Counted from the stretch's first letter, positions 8,017 through 17,352 are shown. The stretch: 33,937 bases of DNA from an uncultured Lachnospiraceae bacterium (GCA_949155905.1 CASCWU010000036.1:1-33937), one strand, 5' to 3'. Numbers and translations are program-made. The notes: generated from the sequence alone by a model not told the origin.

Positions 8017-8059
8017 ACGCCATTCCAGAAAGTAAGTTTGATTCTGGGATGGCGTTTTT
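8017..8059 (+). terminator. Terminator after the permuted GH3 gene
   Basis: Arms at 8017-8030 and 8042-8055 (ACGCCATTCCAGAA with one G-T pair in its partner) form a 14-bp hairpin with an 11-base loop, followed by five T. It lies 19 bases after the GH3 stop. Confidence 0.88.
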
Positions 8060-8118
8060 GCTGTAAGAGCAGTAAGCTTCAGGTTGATTTTTTTGTTAAA
8101 AAGTATCGTAGCATTCCC

Positions 8119-8147
8119 TTGTCACGGCAGCCGCCTTTTGCTATGAT
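8119..8147 (+). promoter_or_regulatory. Promoter of the ABC transporter operon
   Basis: TTGTCA (8119-8124) and TATGAT (8142-8147) are 17 bases apart, with TGC directly before the -10 box. The start codon of the ATPase gene is about 115 bases downstream. Confidence 0.7.
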
Positions 8148-8262
8148 AAAAACAGAGGATAGACATTAAGAACATCAGAAGTATTTTTGAACGAAGAAAC
8201 AAATAGGAAGAGCAGCCTTGATACGAACTATAAAAAGGAACAGTTGGGAAGGGAGATACACA

Positions 8263-8988
8263 ATGTTAAAAATCGATCATCTGACAAAGCATTATAAGGG
8301 AAGCCAAAAAGGAATCACAGATCTGAGCCTGCATATTAAGCCAGGCGACCTGTACGCCTTTATCGGCCACAACGGGGCAGGGAAAACGACGACGCTCAAA
8401 TGTGTGGCAGGAATCCAGGAGTTTGGCACTGGCTCGATCCAAATCAACGGGCTGGATTTAAAAGAGCATCCATTAGAATGCAAACGGGCGTTGGCGTACA
8501 TTCCGGACAACCCGGATATTTATGAATATTTGACCGGAATTCAATATTTGAATTTTGTAGCGGATGTGTTTGGGGTGACGGCAGGAGAGAGGGAAGAGCG
8601 GATTCGGTATTATGGAGATAGATTTGAGCTGACCGCCTCACTGGGTGATTTGGTTTCTACGTATTCGCATGGGATGAAGCAAAAGCTGGCGCTGATTTCC
8701 GCTCTGCTGCACCGGCCTAAGCTTCTGATATTGGATGAGCCGTTTGTAGGGCTGGATCCGCAGGCTTCCGTGCTGCTAAAGGAAAGCATGAAGGAGATTT
8801 GTGCAGAGGGCGGGGCGATCTTCTTTTCTACTCATGTACTTGAGGTGGCGGAGCGGCTGTGCAATCAGGTGGCAATTATCAAAGCCGGAAGTCTGGTCAT
8901 ATCCGGCAGTATGGAGGAGATCGTAGGAGAGGGACAGTCGCTGGAGTCTATGTTCCTGGAGGTGGTAAAGAATGACAAAACAGATTAA
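8263..8988 (+). CDS. ABC transporter ATP-binding protein
   Basis: The 241-aa product is the ATPase of an ABC-2 type transporter. It shows Walker A GHNGAGKT (residues 35-42), the signature YSHGMKQKL, Walker B LLILDEPFVGLD and the switch histidine in STHVLE. The subfamily resembles the CcmA/EcsA-like ATPases paired with multi-span permeases. The start at 8263 is chosen because GGGAG lies 7 bases upstream and the protein then begins MLKIDHLTKHYKG as family members do; a TTG start 15 codons earlier lacks a ribosome binding site. It overlaps the permease gene by 17 bases, which indicates a translationally coupled pair. The substrate is unknown. Confidence 0.9.
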   Translation: MLKIDHLTKHYKGSQKGITDLSLHIKPGDLYAFIGHNGAGKTTTLKCVAGIQEFGTGSIQINGLDLKEHPLECKRALAYIPDNPDIYEYLTGIQYLNFVADVFGVTAGEREERIRYYGDRFELTASLGDLVSTYSHGMKQKLALISALLHRPKLLILDEPFVGLDPQASVLLKESMKEICAEGGAIFFSTHVLEVAERLCNQVAIIKAGSLVISGSMEEIVGEGQSLESMFLEVVKNDKTD

Positions 8989-10570
8989 GGCGTTGATTAA
9001 GCTGGAACTTTGCAATCTTTATGGACTTAATGTCCTTCGTTTTTCCCATGACAAACGCGTCAGAGGGAGATCGGTTCTGATGATAGCGATATGGGCGTTT
9101 TTGCTGTTGCTGCTGGCTGTTTATACTGGTATGCTCTCCTATGGTTTGATTTTTATGGGATTAGAGGAGGTCGTTCCTGCGTATCTGGTGGTGCTTTCGA
9201 GCATATTTCCTTTTTTATTAAATATTCTTACCGCAGGTACGATGCTGTTTCGGCAGGAAGGTTATGACATGCTATGTTCTCTGCCGACTGCAAGAGGAGT
9301 GATCGTGCTGAGCCGTTTTGCCCGGCTGTATGTAGAGCATTTGCTATTGACGTTGGCGGTGCTGCTGCCCGGCCTGGCGGTTTATCTGTGGGATGTCCGG
9401 CCGGAGCCAATCTGCTGTTTGTTTTTCTTTCTGGGGATTTGGTTTGTGCCGTTTCTTCCGATGACAGCGGCCGCCTTTCTGGGAACACTGGTGGCAGGAC
9501 TGGCGTCCCGGATGCGCCACAAAAGCCTGGCAGTTTCCGGGCTGACGATTCTTGTCGTATTTGCTGTTCTTTATGGCTCTTCAAGGCTGGCGGCAGTAGA
9601 AGGAACGATCACCGAGGAAATGTTAAAGGAGCTTTCTACCTGGGTGTTTGCCCTGTTGGGCAAGGTGTACCCGCCTGCAGTTTGGTTCGGCAGGGCAGTG
9701 CGGGAAGGAGACGTTGCCTGGTGGCTGTTGTATATGGGGAGCAGCAGCCTTGCATTGTTAGCGGCAGCCGCTTTGGTGACGCTTTGTTTTCATTCGATTT
9801 ACCAAAGGCTTTATGGCAACCTGGCAAGGCACGATTATCGAATGGGAAGGCTGCAGGAAAGCTCGGTGTTAGCCGCATTGTGCAAACGGGAGTTTCGGCG
9901 GTATTTTTCCTCAAGTGTTTATGTCAGCAATACCATTATCGGCCCGGTGATGGGATGTATTCTTTCCGGCGTGCTTTTAGCTGCAGGGACGGAGGTGCTA
10001 GAGGGTGCGCTTCCGACGGCGGTTTCCTTTGAATGGCCGGATCTGATTCCCTTTTTCCTGGCAGCGGTATTTGGTATGATGCCGACTACGGCAGTGACAA
10101 TTTCCATGGAAGGAAAGTACTGGTGGCTGATAAAAAGCCTGCCGCTGCCGTTTCGGACTGTTTTGAATGCAAAGCTTTTGATGAATTTGCTGCTTGCTGC
10201 CCCATTTTATCTGGCCGCAGAGCTGTTGACGGTGCTTGCCCTCCGTCCCGCGCCCCTGGAGCTTTTCTGGCTGCTTTTGGTTCCGCTGCTGTTTCTGGTA
10301 TTTTCCAGTGTGTATGGACTGGCGATCAACCTTCACTTTCCGGTATTCGACTGGGAAAATGAAGTGACAGTTGTAAAACAAAGCGTTTCCTCGATGCTGG
10401 GCGGCCTGGGCGGTCTGGTGGCAGCGATACTATGTGTGGCCGCAGTTGCAGTGTCACCGGAAGGATATACCGATTGGGTAAAGGCCGGACTCTGTGTGCT
10501 GCTGCTTGTTCTGACAGGATGGCTGTATCGGAGAAGCTGCCGCTATACCGGAGGAGAATTCGGAAATTAA
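8972..10570 (+). CDS. ABC transporter permease, multi-span
   Basis: A 532-aa integral membrane protein with roughly twelve hydrophobic segments, for example SVLMIAIWAFLLLLLAVYTG near residue 35 and VAAILCVAAVAVS near 485. The segments fall in two groups separated by a charged central loop (HDYRMGRLQESS, about 290). It overlaps the end of the ATPase gene, so the two form an exporter. The ribosome binding site GGAGG lies inside the ATPase coding region. It ends 7 bases from the convergent chemoreceptor gene. An inverted repeat AATCCGG/CCGGATT (10571-10590) spans the junction but lacks a T run. The cargo could be a lipid, peptide or drug and cannot be told from sequence. Confidence 0.8.
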   Translation: MTKQIKALIKLELCNLYGLNVLRFSHDKRVRGRSVLMIAIWAFLLLLLAVYTGMLSYGLIFMGLEEVVPAYLVVLSSIFPFLLNILTAGTMLFRQEGYDMLCSLPTARGVIVLSRFARLYVEHLLLTLAVLLPGLAVYLWDVRPEPICCLFFFLGIWFVPFLPMTAAAFLGTLVAGLASRMRHKSLAVSGLTILVVFAVLYGSSRLAAVEGTITEEMLKELSTWVFALLGKVYPPAVWFGRAVREGDVAWWLLYMGSSSLALLAAAALVTLCFHSIYQRLYGNLARHDYRMGRLQESSVLAALCKREFRRYFSSSVYVSNTIIGPVMGCILSGVLLAAGTEVLEGALPTAVSFEWPDLIPFFLAAVFGMMPTTAVTISMEGKYWWLIKSLPLPFRTVLNAKLLMNLLLAAPFYLAAELLTVLALRPAPLELFWLLLVPLLFLVFSSVYGLAINLHFPVFDWENEVTVVKQSVSSMLGGLGGLVAAILCVAAVAVSPEGYTDWVKAGLCVLLLVLTGWLYRRSCRYTGGEFGN

Positions 10571-10577
10571 AATCCGG

Positions 10578-11528
10578 TTAGTCCCGGATTGGGTTGGTAT
10601 CCTGCAGCATAGGCGGGATCTGGGAAAGCATATTGTCGATGTCCTCAAACATCGCACTTTTCGTCGTACCGAGGCTGCTGGCGCGGTCGATATGCTTGAC
10701 GACCTCCTGATACTGCATCCGGATATCATCAAAGAAGCTGCATATCTCCTGAAGCTCTGTCTGAGAGGTGTCAATGACATTGGAAATCTCGGTCTGGACA
10801 GCACTGGCGCCTTCTGCGGCGGCGGTAATTTCATGGAAGGAATCGCAGGTGCTGCCAACCAGGTCGGAGCCCTTGCCGAGCGCCTGACCGGAGGCTGTAA
10901 TGCTTTCGTTTAGTTCGCTTGCGCCGGCTCCTACTGCTTGCACGCCCTCGTCAACCTCGCTGGCCAGATCCTTGATTTCGTCAGCCAGCTCCTTGACCTC
11001 GCTGGCTACTACGGCAAAGCCCTTGCCTGCCTCGCCTGCTCTGGCTGCTTCAATTGAAGCGTTGATAGCGAGGATATTTGTCTGATCGGCGATGGAAACG
11101 ATACGCTCCATACATTTTTGAATGCCCTTGATGGATGTCTGCAGCTCACCGAAGGTCTGCTCCATCCCGGCAAAGCTTTGCTGGATTTGCATAGAAATCT
11201 GCTTTAAGTCCTCTACCCGAACCTCTGCCTCAGATACGGTTTCGGTGATCGTTCCCCGTACCTGTGCGAACTGGCCGGCCGTTTGGTTGATATCGGAAAA
11301 GGACTGGCCGAAATTTTGGAGCTGATTTTGAAAGCGATCCGCCTTTTCGAGTACGCTGTCAAAGGAATGTCCGACCTGGCTTAGCTCTGAGAGGGACTCT
11401 ACTTCTTTATTGACCAGTTCGACCTTATAGTCTTTCAGATGGTCTGTCACATATAAAATAGGATACAGACTTTTTTCATTATGTAATATCTGGCCAGGCT
11501 TCTGCTTGTTTTTTCCACCGAATAACAT
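10578..11528 (-). CDS. Soluble methyl-accepting chemotaxis protein
   Basis: The 316-aa product has the MCP signalling domain but no membrane segment and no obvious ligand domain. Residues 1-45 form a short N-terminal region. Residues 50-300 form a long coiled coil with the conserved CheA/CheW-binding tip at about 147-181 ([18 protein letters not shown] then [19 protein letters not shown]). The start at 11528 follows AAAGGAGG by 8 bases; a start ten codons upstream would overlap that site. It lies 13 bases after the FIST gene and is surely in the same transcript, so FIST may supply the sensing and this protein the output. No che or flagellar genes are nearby. Confidence 0.9.
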   Translation of the reverse strand: MLFGGKNKQKPGQILHNEKSLYPILYVTDHLKDYKVELVNKEVESLSELSQVGHSFDSVLEKADRFQNQLQNFGQSFSDINQTAGQFAQVRGTITETVSEAEVRVEDLKQISMQIQQSFAGMEQTFGELQTSIKGIQKCMERIVSIADQTNILAINASIEAARAGEAGKGFAVVASEVKELADEIKDLASEVDEGVQAVGAGASELNESITASGQALGKGSDLVGSTCDSFHEITAAAEGASAVQTEISNVIDTSQTELQEICSFFDDIRMQYQEVVKHIDRASSLGTTKSAMFEDIDNMLSQIPPMLQDTNPIRD

Positions 11529-11541
11529 TGGCTTTCCTCCT

Positions 11542-12597
11542 TTATTCAAATACCACACAGGTCATAGACTGATTGACAAACCGGTTGTTGTAATGCTCGC
11601 CGTATCCGACAAAGCCGACATGACTGCCGAGTGCTGCCATTTCCTGCAGGTATTCCTTCATATAGTTCCGCTCGGAAAACAGCTTGTAGCGGAACAGACA
11701 GTTGACGGAAAAGACTGCGGAGCGTCTGGGAAATTCCTGGCAGATAGTCTGAATGGTTTCCTTTGTAATCGCCTTGTAATCTCCTAATTCCAGCAAAATC
11801 AGAACATCGGAGTCATTGACCTGGCGAAAGCACGCCAGTGCGTTTCCTTCTACCTCTTTAATGGAAATGATACAGGTGTCGTCTCCGTTGATTTTTCCAA
11901 ACGGATTTTGAAAGGTTTGGGTCAGGATTTGCTGGTCAGTAACATGCAGAATCTCTTCGTATACCTGCTTGGCCGGACGTCCGTTCAGCGATCCGATGAT
12001 GTATTTGGCTCGGTCGGTATTGGAGGCGATAAAACGATAATTTCCAAGCTGATGATAGATATTTTCTTTATAGGTCTTTACACGCCCGTTGTGGTTACGA
12101 ACAATGGCATAGGCGACGGCATCCTGGTAGACCTTTCCGTTGGCGGATACCTTTCCGGCGTCTCCGGTTCCGCCGACTAAGGAGATACCGTTTCTCTTTA
12201 GGGCAGTGTAAATCGTCGTCAGGACACAAGCATCGTTACCGGCACAGAAGTCGATACAGACGGTATCCCGTTCTGAACCGTTGACTTTTCGGATATCCTC
12301 CTCCAGCCGGGAAATATATTTGACTGGCATAACGGATATTTCCTCCAGGACATTAGCGGCGGCGCTGACACCGTCTAAAAAGGCAATCACGCCGACACCG
12401 GATTCTACTACCTGAGTGTCATAGCTCATACCAATACAGCCAATGCTCGGAACGCCCGGATAGAGCTTTTCTAGCTCCTTTACATGAGCTTCAAACTGGT
12501 TGCTGTTGGATAACAGCATGAGAAACTGAGGATTGCTCAGTCCGCTTACCGCTTCGACCAGAACCCCGTTCCGACTCATGCCAAAAATTTGTCTCAT
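11542..12597 (-). CDS. FIST-domain sensor protein
   Basis: The 351-aa product matches the FIST N plus FIST C layout, a module found in signal transduction proteins and thought to bind small molecules such as amino acids. Visible pieces are the N-terminal [15 protein letters not shown] segment, the central [11 protein letters not shown], and the closing [17 protein letters not shown] block with its Gly-Tyr-Gly-Glu motif typical of FIST C. There is no signal peptide or membrane segment. The start at 12597 is preferred since AAAGGAG lies about 10 bases upstream, inside the longer reading frame. It is the first gene of a two-gene operon with the soluble chemoreceptor. FIST proteins are often fused to MCP or histidine kinase domains; here the two are separate. 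Confidence 0.87.
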   Translation of the reverse strand: MRQIFGMSRNGVLVEAVSGLSNPQFLMLLSNSNQFEAHVKELEKLYPGVPSIGCIGMSYDTQVVESGVGVIAFLDGVSAAANVLEEISVMPVKYISRLEEDIRKVNGSERDTVCIDFCAGNDACVLTTIYTALKRNGISLVGGTGDAGKVSANGKVYQDAVAYAIVRNHNGRVKTYKENIYHQLGNYRFIASNTDRAKYIIGSLNGRPAKQVYEEILHVTDQQILTQTFQNPFGKINGDDTCIISIKEVEGNALACFRQVNDSDVLILLELGDYKAITKETIQTICQEFPRRSAVFSVNCLFRYKLFSERNYMKEYLQEMAALGSHVGFVGYGEHYNNRFVNQSMTCVVFE

Positions 12598-12641
12598 AAG
12601 ACTGTTTCTCCTTTCTCTCATAAGTCTTTACAATGGTATTG

Positions 12642-12671
12642 ATTATAAAGGATCAGAAGGGGAAACGTCAA
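12642..12671 (-). promoter_or_regulatory. Promoter of the FIST-MCP operon
   Basis: On the minus strand TTGACG (12666-12671) and TATAAT (12642-12647) are 18 bases apart, ending 44 bases before the FIST start codon. This is among the strongest matches to the sigma-A consensus in the window. Confidence 0.75.
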
Positions 12672-12794
12672 CTAAAATTTTCCTTGGATACGGAAATGCT
12701 AAAAGATTATTTTTCCTCTAGCAAAATGGGACAAAATCTGATATGATAAAAAGAACGGCAAAATTTTTGACAACAAGAGAAAGGGAGAGAGAAC

Positions 12795-14066
12795 ATGAAG
12801 CCTTGGCTAAGGGGAAGCATAGCAGCTATAGCAGCTCTATTTTTAGCGATTGGTCTGGTACATACGGTAGCGGCATCAGAGACAGAGGCTCCGTCCGGGG
12901 TGATAGTTCCGCCGCCTGTCACCAGTAAGGAATCCTCACGCTCTATTCGGATTACCTGGAGTTCCGCACAGGATGATATAGTAAAAGCGTATTATGTCAT
13001 GAGGCGGGAAACAAACGATAACGAAGGGGTTGGAGAGTGGAAAATGCTTGCAGAGAAAAAGTCGGATCAGGAAAAGGACGGCCCGCTGAATCATTATACG
13101 GATCGGCTCACATCATCCTCGCCGCAGCAGTATGAATATAAAATCTGTACGTTATCAGAGAATGGCGCGGTAGATACGAGAGAACCTGAATATGCAAAAG
13201 ACACCGACGATTGTGCCGTATTCGGCACGAATATAAAAATCTGTATCGATCCGGGGCATTTCGGTACACGGAACAACAATTACGAGGCAAAGGGAGCCAA
13301 CAAGGAATTCCCTTATTCAGAGGCAAAATTTACGTTAAAGATCGGCAAAGAGCTTCAGAAGGATTTGAAGGAATTTTATGGGATTGACAGCTATATGACC
13401 AGAACGGGTAATACGATTTCTCTTACCTATAAAGGAAAAAAATACGTCAATAAAAAGCTCGACGACAGAAACATCGCGATTCGGGGCTATATGGCAAAGG
13501 CAGAGGATTGTGATTTTTTTATTTCTCTGCATACTAATTCGACTGGACGGGTGAAGAAGCCCTGGAACCAGCCAAAGAGTATCAATAAGACGTATGTGTT
13601 TGTCAACAATGAGGCTCGCAGGGAGAAGCTGGGGATGGATATTGCCAATTCAATTGGGCTGAATGTGACGGCGTATAATCAGGAAGCAGGAATACAGATA
13701 GCCGGATTTCAGACGAGAGCCAGAAAAAAGGCGATTTCTTATAAAAAGCTAAGCAAGGATCCTTCTAAGAAAAACGGAACCGTAGTGTTTCGTGAGGGAA
13801 GCGGCGGTATGGATTATTACGGTGTTTTAAGAGGAGCCAGTGAGGTGGGAGTCCAGGGAATCCTCGTAGAACATGCCTTTCATGATACGAAAATTGTAAG
13901 AGAGCAGGCGAGTGTTTCCAAGGAATTATACCAGAACTGGGCGGCCTGTGACGCATATGGGATTGCCTATGGCTTTGGCCTGGTAAAGAAACGGGAGCAG
14001 CAGGCACAGGTGATCGCCGGAGAGGAGGCTGCCGATAAGCGGCTGCAGCAGGCGGAGAATCCATAA
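12795..14066 (+). CDS. Secreted N-acetylmuramoyl-L-alanine amidase (Amidase_3)
   Basis: The product cleaves the amide bond between muramic acid and the stem peptide of peptidoglycan. It is 423 aa. A signal peptide occupies residues 1-27 (hydrophobic core IAAIAALFLAIGLVHTVAA). Then comes a fibronectin III-like region (about 35-125), then the zinc amidase fold. Zinc ligands and active-site motifs are visible: IDPGHFG near 150, a Glu in PYSEAK, SLHTNS near 245 and the catalytic Glu in ILVEHAFHD near 358. The fibronectin-like region before the catalytic domain is less usual. The ribosome binding site is purine-rich (AGGGAGAGA). It faces away from the FIST operon, sharing a short intergenic region. 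A TATGAT at 12742 may be its -10 box. Confidence 0.88.
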   Translation: MKPWLRGSIAAIAALFLAIGLVHTVAASETEAPSGVIVPPPVTSKESSRSIRITWSSAQDDIVKAYYVMRRETNDNEGVGEWKMLAEKKSDQEKDGPLNHYTDRLTSSSPQQYEYKICTLSENGAVDTREPEYAKDTDDCAVFGTNIKICIDPGHFGTRNNNYEAKGANKEFPYSEAKFTLKIGKELQKDLKEFYGIDSYMTRTGNTISLTYKGKKYVNKKLDDRNIAIRGYMAKAEDCDFFISLHTNSTGRVKKPWNQPKSINKTYVFVNNEARREKLGMDIANSIGLNVTAYNQEAGIQIAGFQTRARKKAISYKKLSKDPSKKNGTVVFREGSGGMDYYGVLRGASEVGVQGILVEHAFHDTKIVREQASVSKELYQNWAACDAYGIAYGFGLVKKREQQAQVIAGEEAADKRLQQAENP

Positions 14067-14094
14067 CATAGATATCCAAGAATCATAGATATTT

Positions 14095-14257
14095 AAGAAT
14101 GCTTCTGGCATTCTTGCGCGGTATGAAAGTTCCTTCCTTATTTGATAAGCGTTCCATACTACATCGGATAGGCTTTCTATACTACCCTGCAATAATAGGA
14201 AAGCACGAGAATATCCTAGTGACAGGTACAAAGGTATCAGGATATCCTCATGCTTTG
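14095..14257. repeat. Cluster of four short hairpins in intergenic DNA
   Basis: The gap between the amidase and metY holds four successive inverted repeats: AAGAATGC/GCATTCTT (14095-14115), GTATGAA/TTCCATAC (about 14121-14161), GCTTTCTAT/ATAGGAAAGC (about 14172-14205) and ATATCCT/AGGATAT (about 14212-14249). The middle two each carry a single unpaired base. None is followed by a T run, so simple termination is unlikely, although one of them may end metY or amidase transcripts. Confidence 0.45.
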
Positions 14258-14303
14258 TCGTGTTTGGATGGTCTATTGCGCCGCCGTAAGAGCGCCAGAG
14301 GAG

Positions 14304-15620
14304 CTAGGCGATAGCCCGGAAGGCTTCCTCCATATCCTGGAGAATGTCGTCGATATGCTCTGTCCCGATAGAGAGACGGATCGTATTTGGGCGGATACCC
14401 TGATCGGCCAGCTCCTCCTCGGTGCATTGACCATGCGTCGTTGTGGCTGGGTGGATGACAAGAGATTTGACATCCGCTACGTTTGCCAGCAGGGAGAACA
14501 GCTCCAGATTGTCGATAAAGTTCATAGCAGTCCGTGCATCGCCTTTGATTTCAAAGGTAAAAATAGAGCCGCCGCCATTTGGAAAATATTTGGCGTAGAG
14601 CGCCTGCTGGGAGGCATCCTTGGAAACGGCAGGGTGATGAACCGCTTCTACCTGCGGATGATGGCTTAGGTACTCTACGACCTTTAGAGCATTTGCCACA
14701 TGGCGTTCTACCCGAAGAGAGAGTGTTTCTAACCCCTGCAGGAAGAAGAAGGCATGGAACGGGGAGATGCAGGCTCCCATATCCCGCAGTAAAATCGTGC
14801 GGATCTTTGTAATAAAAGCGGCAGCGCCTGCAGTTTTGGTAAAGCTAATACCATGGTAGCTTGGATTTGGTTCCGTCAGAGACGGGAATTTACCGGAGGC
14901 TTCCCAATCGAATTTGCCTCCGTCTATAATGACACCGCCTAGCGTAGTACCATGTCCGCCGATAAATTTTGTAGCGGAATGGACGACGATATTTGCTCCG
15001 TATTCGATAGGACGTACCAGGTATGGAGTAGCAAAGGTATTGTCTACGATTAACGGGATCTGGTGGCGATGGGCGATATCAGCGACTGCTTCAATATCGA
15101 CGACCTCGGAATTCGGATTTCCTAAGGTTTCAATAAAAATAGCCTTTGTATTGTCTAAAATAGCCGCCTCTACTGCGGCATAGTCAAAGATATCTACAAA
15201 TGTAGTCTGAATGCCGTATTCCGGCAGGGTATGTGCCAGCAGGTTGAAGGTGCCGCCATAGATATTTTTGGCAGAGACAATGTGATCGCCATTTTGCGCA
15301 AGGCTTTGAAAGGTATAGGTAATCGCAGCAGCGCCGGACGCAACGGCCAATGCAGCAACTCCGCCCTCTAAGGCAGCGATCCGCCGTTCAAAGACGTCCT
15401 CGGTCGGATTGGTCAGGCGGCCGTAAATGTTGCCGGAATCCGTCAGGTCAAAACGGGCGGCGGCATGGTCGCAGCTTTGGAATACATAAGAAGAGGTCTG
15501 ATAAATCGGGACTGCTCTGGCGTCGGTAGCCGGATCCGGCTGCTCCTGTCCCACATGAAGCTGCAGCGTTTCAAATTTGAAGTTTCTTTCGTCTCTCGTG
15601 AGCTTTGGTTTCTGGCTCAT
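14304..15620 (-). CDS. metY: O-acetylhomoserine sulfhydrylase (MetY)
   Basis: A cytoplasmic PLP enzyme that makes homocysteine from O-acetylhomoserine and sulfide. Its 438 aa are normal for the family. The PLP lysine is Lys218 in VVHSATKFIGGHG. Other Cys/Met-metabolism family signatures include NPTEDVFERRIAALEGG, ETLGNPN, DNTFATPYL and the C-terminal HPATTTHGQ with EIGxxNTIRLSIGTEHIDD-like ending. The start at 15620 has a GGGGG-type ribosome binding site. It follows cysK by 49 bases on the same strand, so the two sulfur-assimilation genes look co-transcribed. The alternative, cystathionine gamma-synthase, is less likely from the length and the motif order. Confidence 0.93.
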   Translation of the reverse strand: MSQKPKLTRDERNFKFETLQLHVGQEQPDPATDARAVPIYQTSSYVFQSCDHAAARFDLTDSGNIYGRLTNPTEDVFERRIAALEGGVAALAVASGAAAITYTFQSLAQNGDHIVSAKNIYGGTFNLLAHTLPEYGIQTTFVDIFDYAAVEAAILDNTKAIFIETLGNPNSEVVDIEAVADIAHRHQIPLIVDNTFATPYLVRPIEYGANIVVHSATKFIGGHGTTLGGVIIDGGKFDWEASGKFPSLTEPNPSYHGISFTKTAGAAAFITKIRTILLRDMGACISPFHAFFFLQGLETLSLRVERHVANALKVVEYLSHHPQVEAVHHPAVSKDASQQALYAKYFPNGGGSIFTFEIKGDARTAMNFIDNLELFSLLANVADVKSLVIHPATTTHGQCTEEELADQGIRPNTIRLSIGTEHIDDILQDMEEAFRAIA

Positions 15621-15669
15621 TGGTATAACCCCCTTAAAAATTAAATGGTCAAAGAAATAAGTAGACTTT

Positions 15670-16605
15670 CTATTCTCCTGTAAATAACGGTGTAGAATAA
15701 TAACGATCTCCGCTGTCCGGCAGCAGGGCTACAATCGTTTTGCCCTGGTTCTCTGAGCGTTTGGCCAGCAAAATAGCGGCATGAAGGGCAGCGCCGGAGG
15801 TAATGCCGGTCAGAACTCCCTCTCGTTTGGCGAGCAGCCTGGCGGCGGAATACGCCTCTTCTTCCGTGATCGGAAGGATTTCATCGTAAATATGGGTATT
15901 GAGGATTTCCGGTACAAAGTTAGCGCCGATACCCTGCAGGCCATGCGCTCCGCTCTGTCCTTTTGAGAGCAAGGGAGAGCTGGCCGGTTCTACTGCAATC
16001 ACCTGGATGGCAGGATTTTGCTCCTTTAAGTATTCTCCGACCCCGGTTAGTGTGCCGCCGGTGCCAACGCCTGCGACAAAGTAGTCAAGATGGCCGCCGG
16101 TATCCCGCCAGATCTCCGGGCCGGTCGTGCGGCGATGCGCTTCTGGATTGGCTGGGTTGGTAAACTGTCCGGGAATAAAGCTGTTCGGGATTTCCTTTGC
16201 CAATTCCTCTGCCCGATGGATAGCGCCTGCCATCCCCATGCTGCCGTCGGTCAGCACCAGCTCTGCGCCGTAAGCTTTTAAAATATTGCGCCGTTCCTCG
16301 CTCATGGTCTCCGGCATCGTCAAAATGACACGGTAGCCGCGGGCAGCGGCGATAGAGGCCAGGCCGATTCCGGTGTTGCCGGAGGTGGGCTCGATGATAA
16401 CGGAACCCTCTGTGAGAAGTCCCCGTGCTTCGGCATCCTCAATCATTGCCTTAGCCGCCCGATCCTTGACGCTGCCTGCCGGGTTTAAGTATTCCAGCTT
16501 CACGAGCAGAGTGGCTTTTAGATCGAGCGCTTGTTCAAGGCTGGTGACTTCGACCAGCGGGGTGTGGCCGATGAGATCCAACGTACCTTTATAAATGTGT
16601 GACAT
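15670..16605 (-). CDS. cysK: Cysteine synthase A (CysK)
   Basis: O-acetylserine sulfhydrylase makes cysteine from O-acetylserine and sulfide. The 311-aa product has the PLP lysine at Lys47 in NPAGSVKDRAA, the substrate loop EPTSGNTGIGLA, the phosphate-binding GTGGTLTGVG and the C-terminal LLPDSGDRYYST block. The start at 16605 is preceded by AGGAGG. It lies between the HD-domain gene (44 bases upstream) and metY. Together with metY it would let the cell fix sulfide into both cysteine and homocysteine. No T-box or S-box-like leader was recognised upstream. Confidence 0.95.
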   Translation of the reverse strand: MSHIYKGTLDLIGHTPLVEVTSLEQALDLKATLLVKLEYLNPAGSVKDRAAKAMIEDAEARGLLTEGSVIIEPTSGNTGIGLASIAAARGYRVILTMPETMSEERRNILKAYGAELVLTDGSMGMAGAIHRAEELAKEIPNSFIPGQFTNPANPEAHRRTTGPEIWRDTGGHLDYFVAGVGTGGTLTGVGEYLKEQNPAIQVIAVEPASSPLLSKGQSGAHGLQGIGANFVPEILNTHIYDEILPITEEEAYSAARLLAKREGVLTGITSGAALHAAILLAKRSENQGKTIVALLPDSGDRYYSTPLFTGE

Positions 16606-16649
16606 AGCGTTTCCTCCTGTTCTCAGGAAAGTCTTGTGATACGTTTATG

Positions 16650-17234
16650 TTATTCAATTAACATAGCAGCCGCTACGTCTTTCTCACAAGAACGCATGGC
16701 ATAGATGGTTTTCTGAATCAAATCATCTAATTCCCAGCCAAGCATTTCTGCTCCTTTGCTGATAACCTCGCGGGAACAGCCTGCGGCAAAGGTGGCTGTT
16801 TTAAACTTTTTTTTGACGGATTTTGTCTCCATATCCTGTACGCTCTGGGAAGGACGCATCAGGGCAGTCGCCCCAATCAGGCCGGTCAGCTCGTCTACAG
16901 CGTACAGTACCTTTTCCATCTGATGCTCCGGCATAATATCAACTGTCAGGCCATAGCCGTGACTGCAAATAGCATGAATCATCTCCTCGCTTACCCCGGC
17001 TTCCCGCAGCAGCTCAGGAGCCTTGATGCAATGCTCCTCCGGGAATTGTTCAAAGTCAATATCATGCAGTAAACCGACAAGTCCCCAAAAGGTTTGATCC
17101 TCGCCATAGCCCAGATCGATGGCGAACCATTTCATAACACCCTCTAAGGTCAGAGCGTGCTGAATATGGAAGGGCTCTATGTTATATTGCCGTAATAGTG
17201 CTAATGCTTTCTCTCGTGTAATTGTTTCTTTCAT
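16650..17234 (-). CDS. HD-domain phosphohydrolase family protein
   Basis: The 194-aa product has the HD metal-binding fold. The histidine at HIQHALTLEG is followed by the His-Asp pair in GLLHDIDFEQFPEEH, then HAICSHGY and an Asp in YAVDELTGL. This arrangement is typical of small stand-alone HD proteins. The substrate is unknown, with nucleotides being possible. GGGAGG precedes the ATG at 17234. It is probably the first gene of a transcript continuing to cysK and metY. Whether it has any role in sulfur metabolism is not shown. Confidence 0.85.
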   Translation of the reverse strand: MKETITREKALALLRQYNIEPFHIQHALTLEGVMKWFAIDLGYGEDQTFWGLVGLLHDIDFEQFPEEHCIKAPELLREAGVSEEMIHAICSHGYGLTVDIMPEHQMEKVLYAVDELTGLIGATALMRPSQSVQDMETKSVKKKFKTATFAAGCSREVISKGAEMLGWELDDLIQKTIYAMRSCEKDVAAAMLIE

Positions 17235-17267
17235 GGTATAAGCCTCCCGTTTCCATTTTCTTTCTGC

Positions 17268-17276
17268 ATTATACCA
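17268..17276 (-). promoter_or_regulatory. Extended -10 promoter of the HD-cysK-metY operon
   Basis: On the minus strand TGG-TATAAT forms an extended -10 box, about 35 bases before the HD gene. No clear -35 box was found, as is usual for extended -10 promoters. Confidence 0.55.
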
Positions 17277-17323
17277 GAGCCTGCATGAAAAATCCAGTGA
17301 AATTCTTTCTTATAAAATTTTAA

Positions 17324-17352
17324 TTCAACTTTATCCCTAAATGTGGTATTCT
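17324..17352 (+). promoter_or_regulatory. Candidate promoter of the YccF gene
   Basis: TTCAAC (17324-17329) and TATTCT (17347-17352) are 17 bases apart, with TGG before the -10 box. The match to consensus is moderate. It faces away from the HD operon promoter. Confidence 0.4.

Noticed and set aside
9274..10032. Plus-strand 252-aa reading frame inside the ABC permease gene
   Set aside because: It is Arg-, Gly- and Cys-rich and overlaps a convincing membrane protein in another frame.
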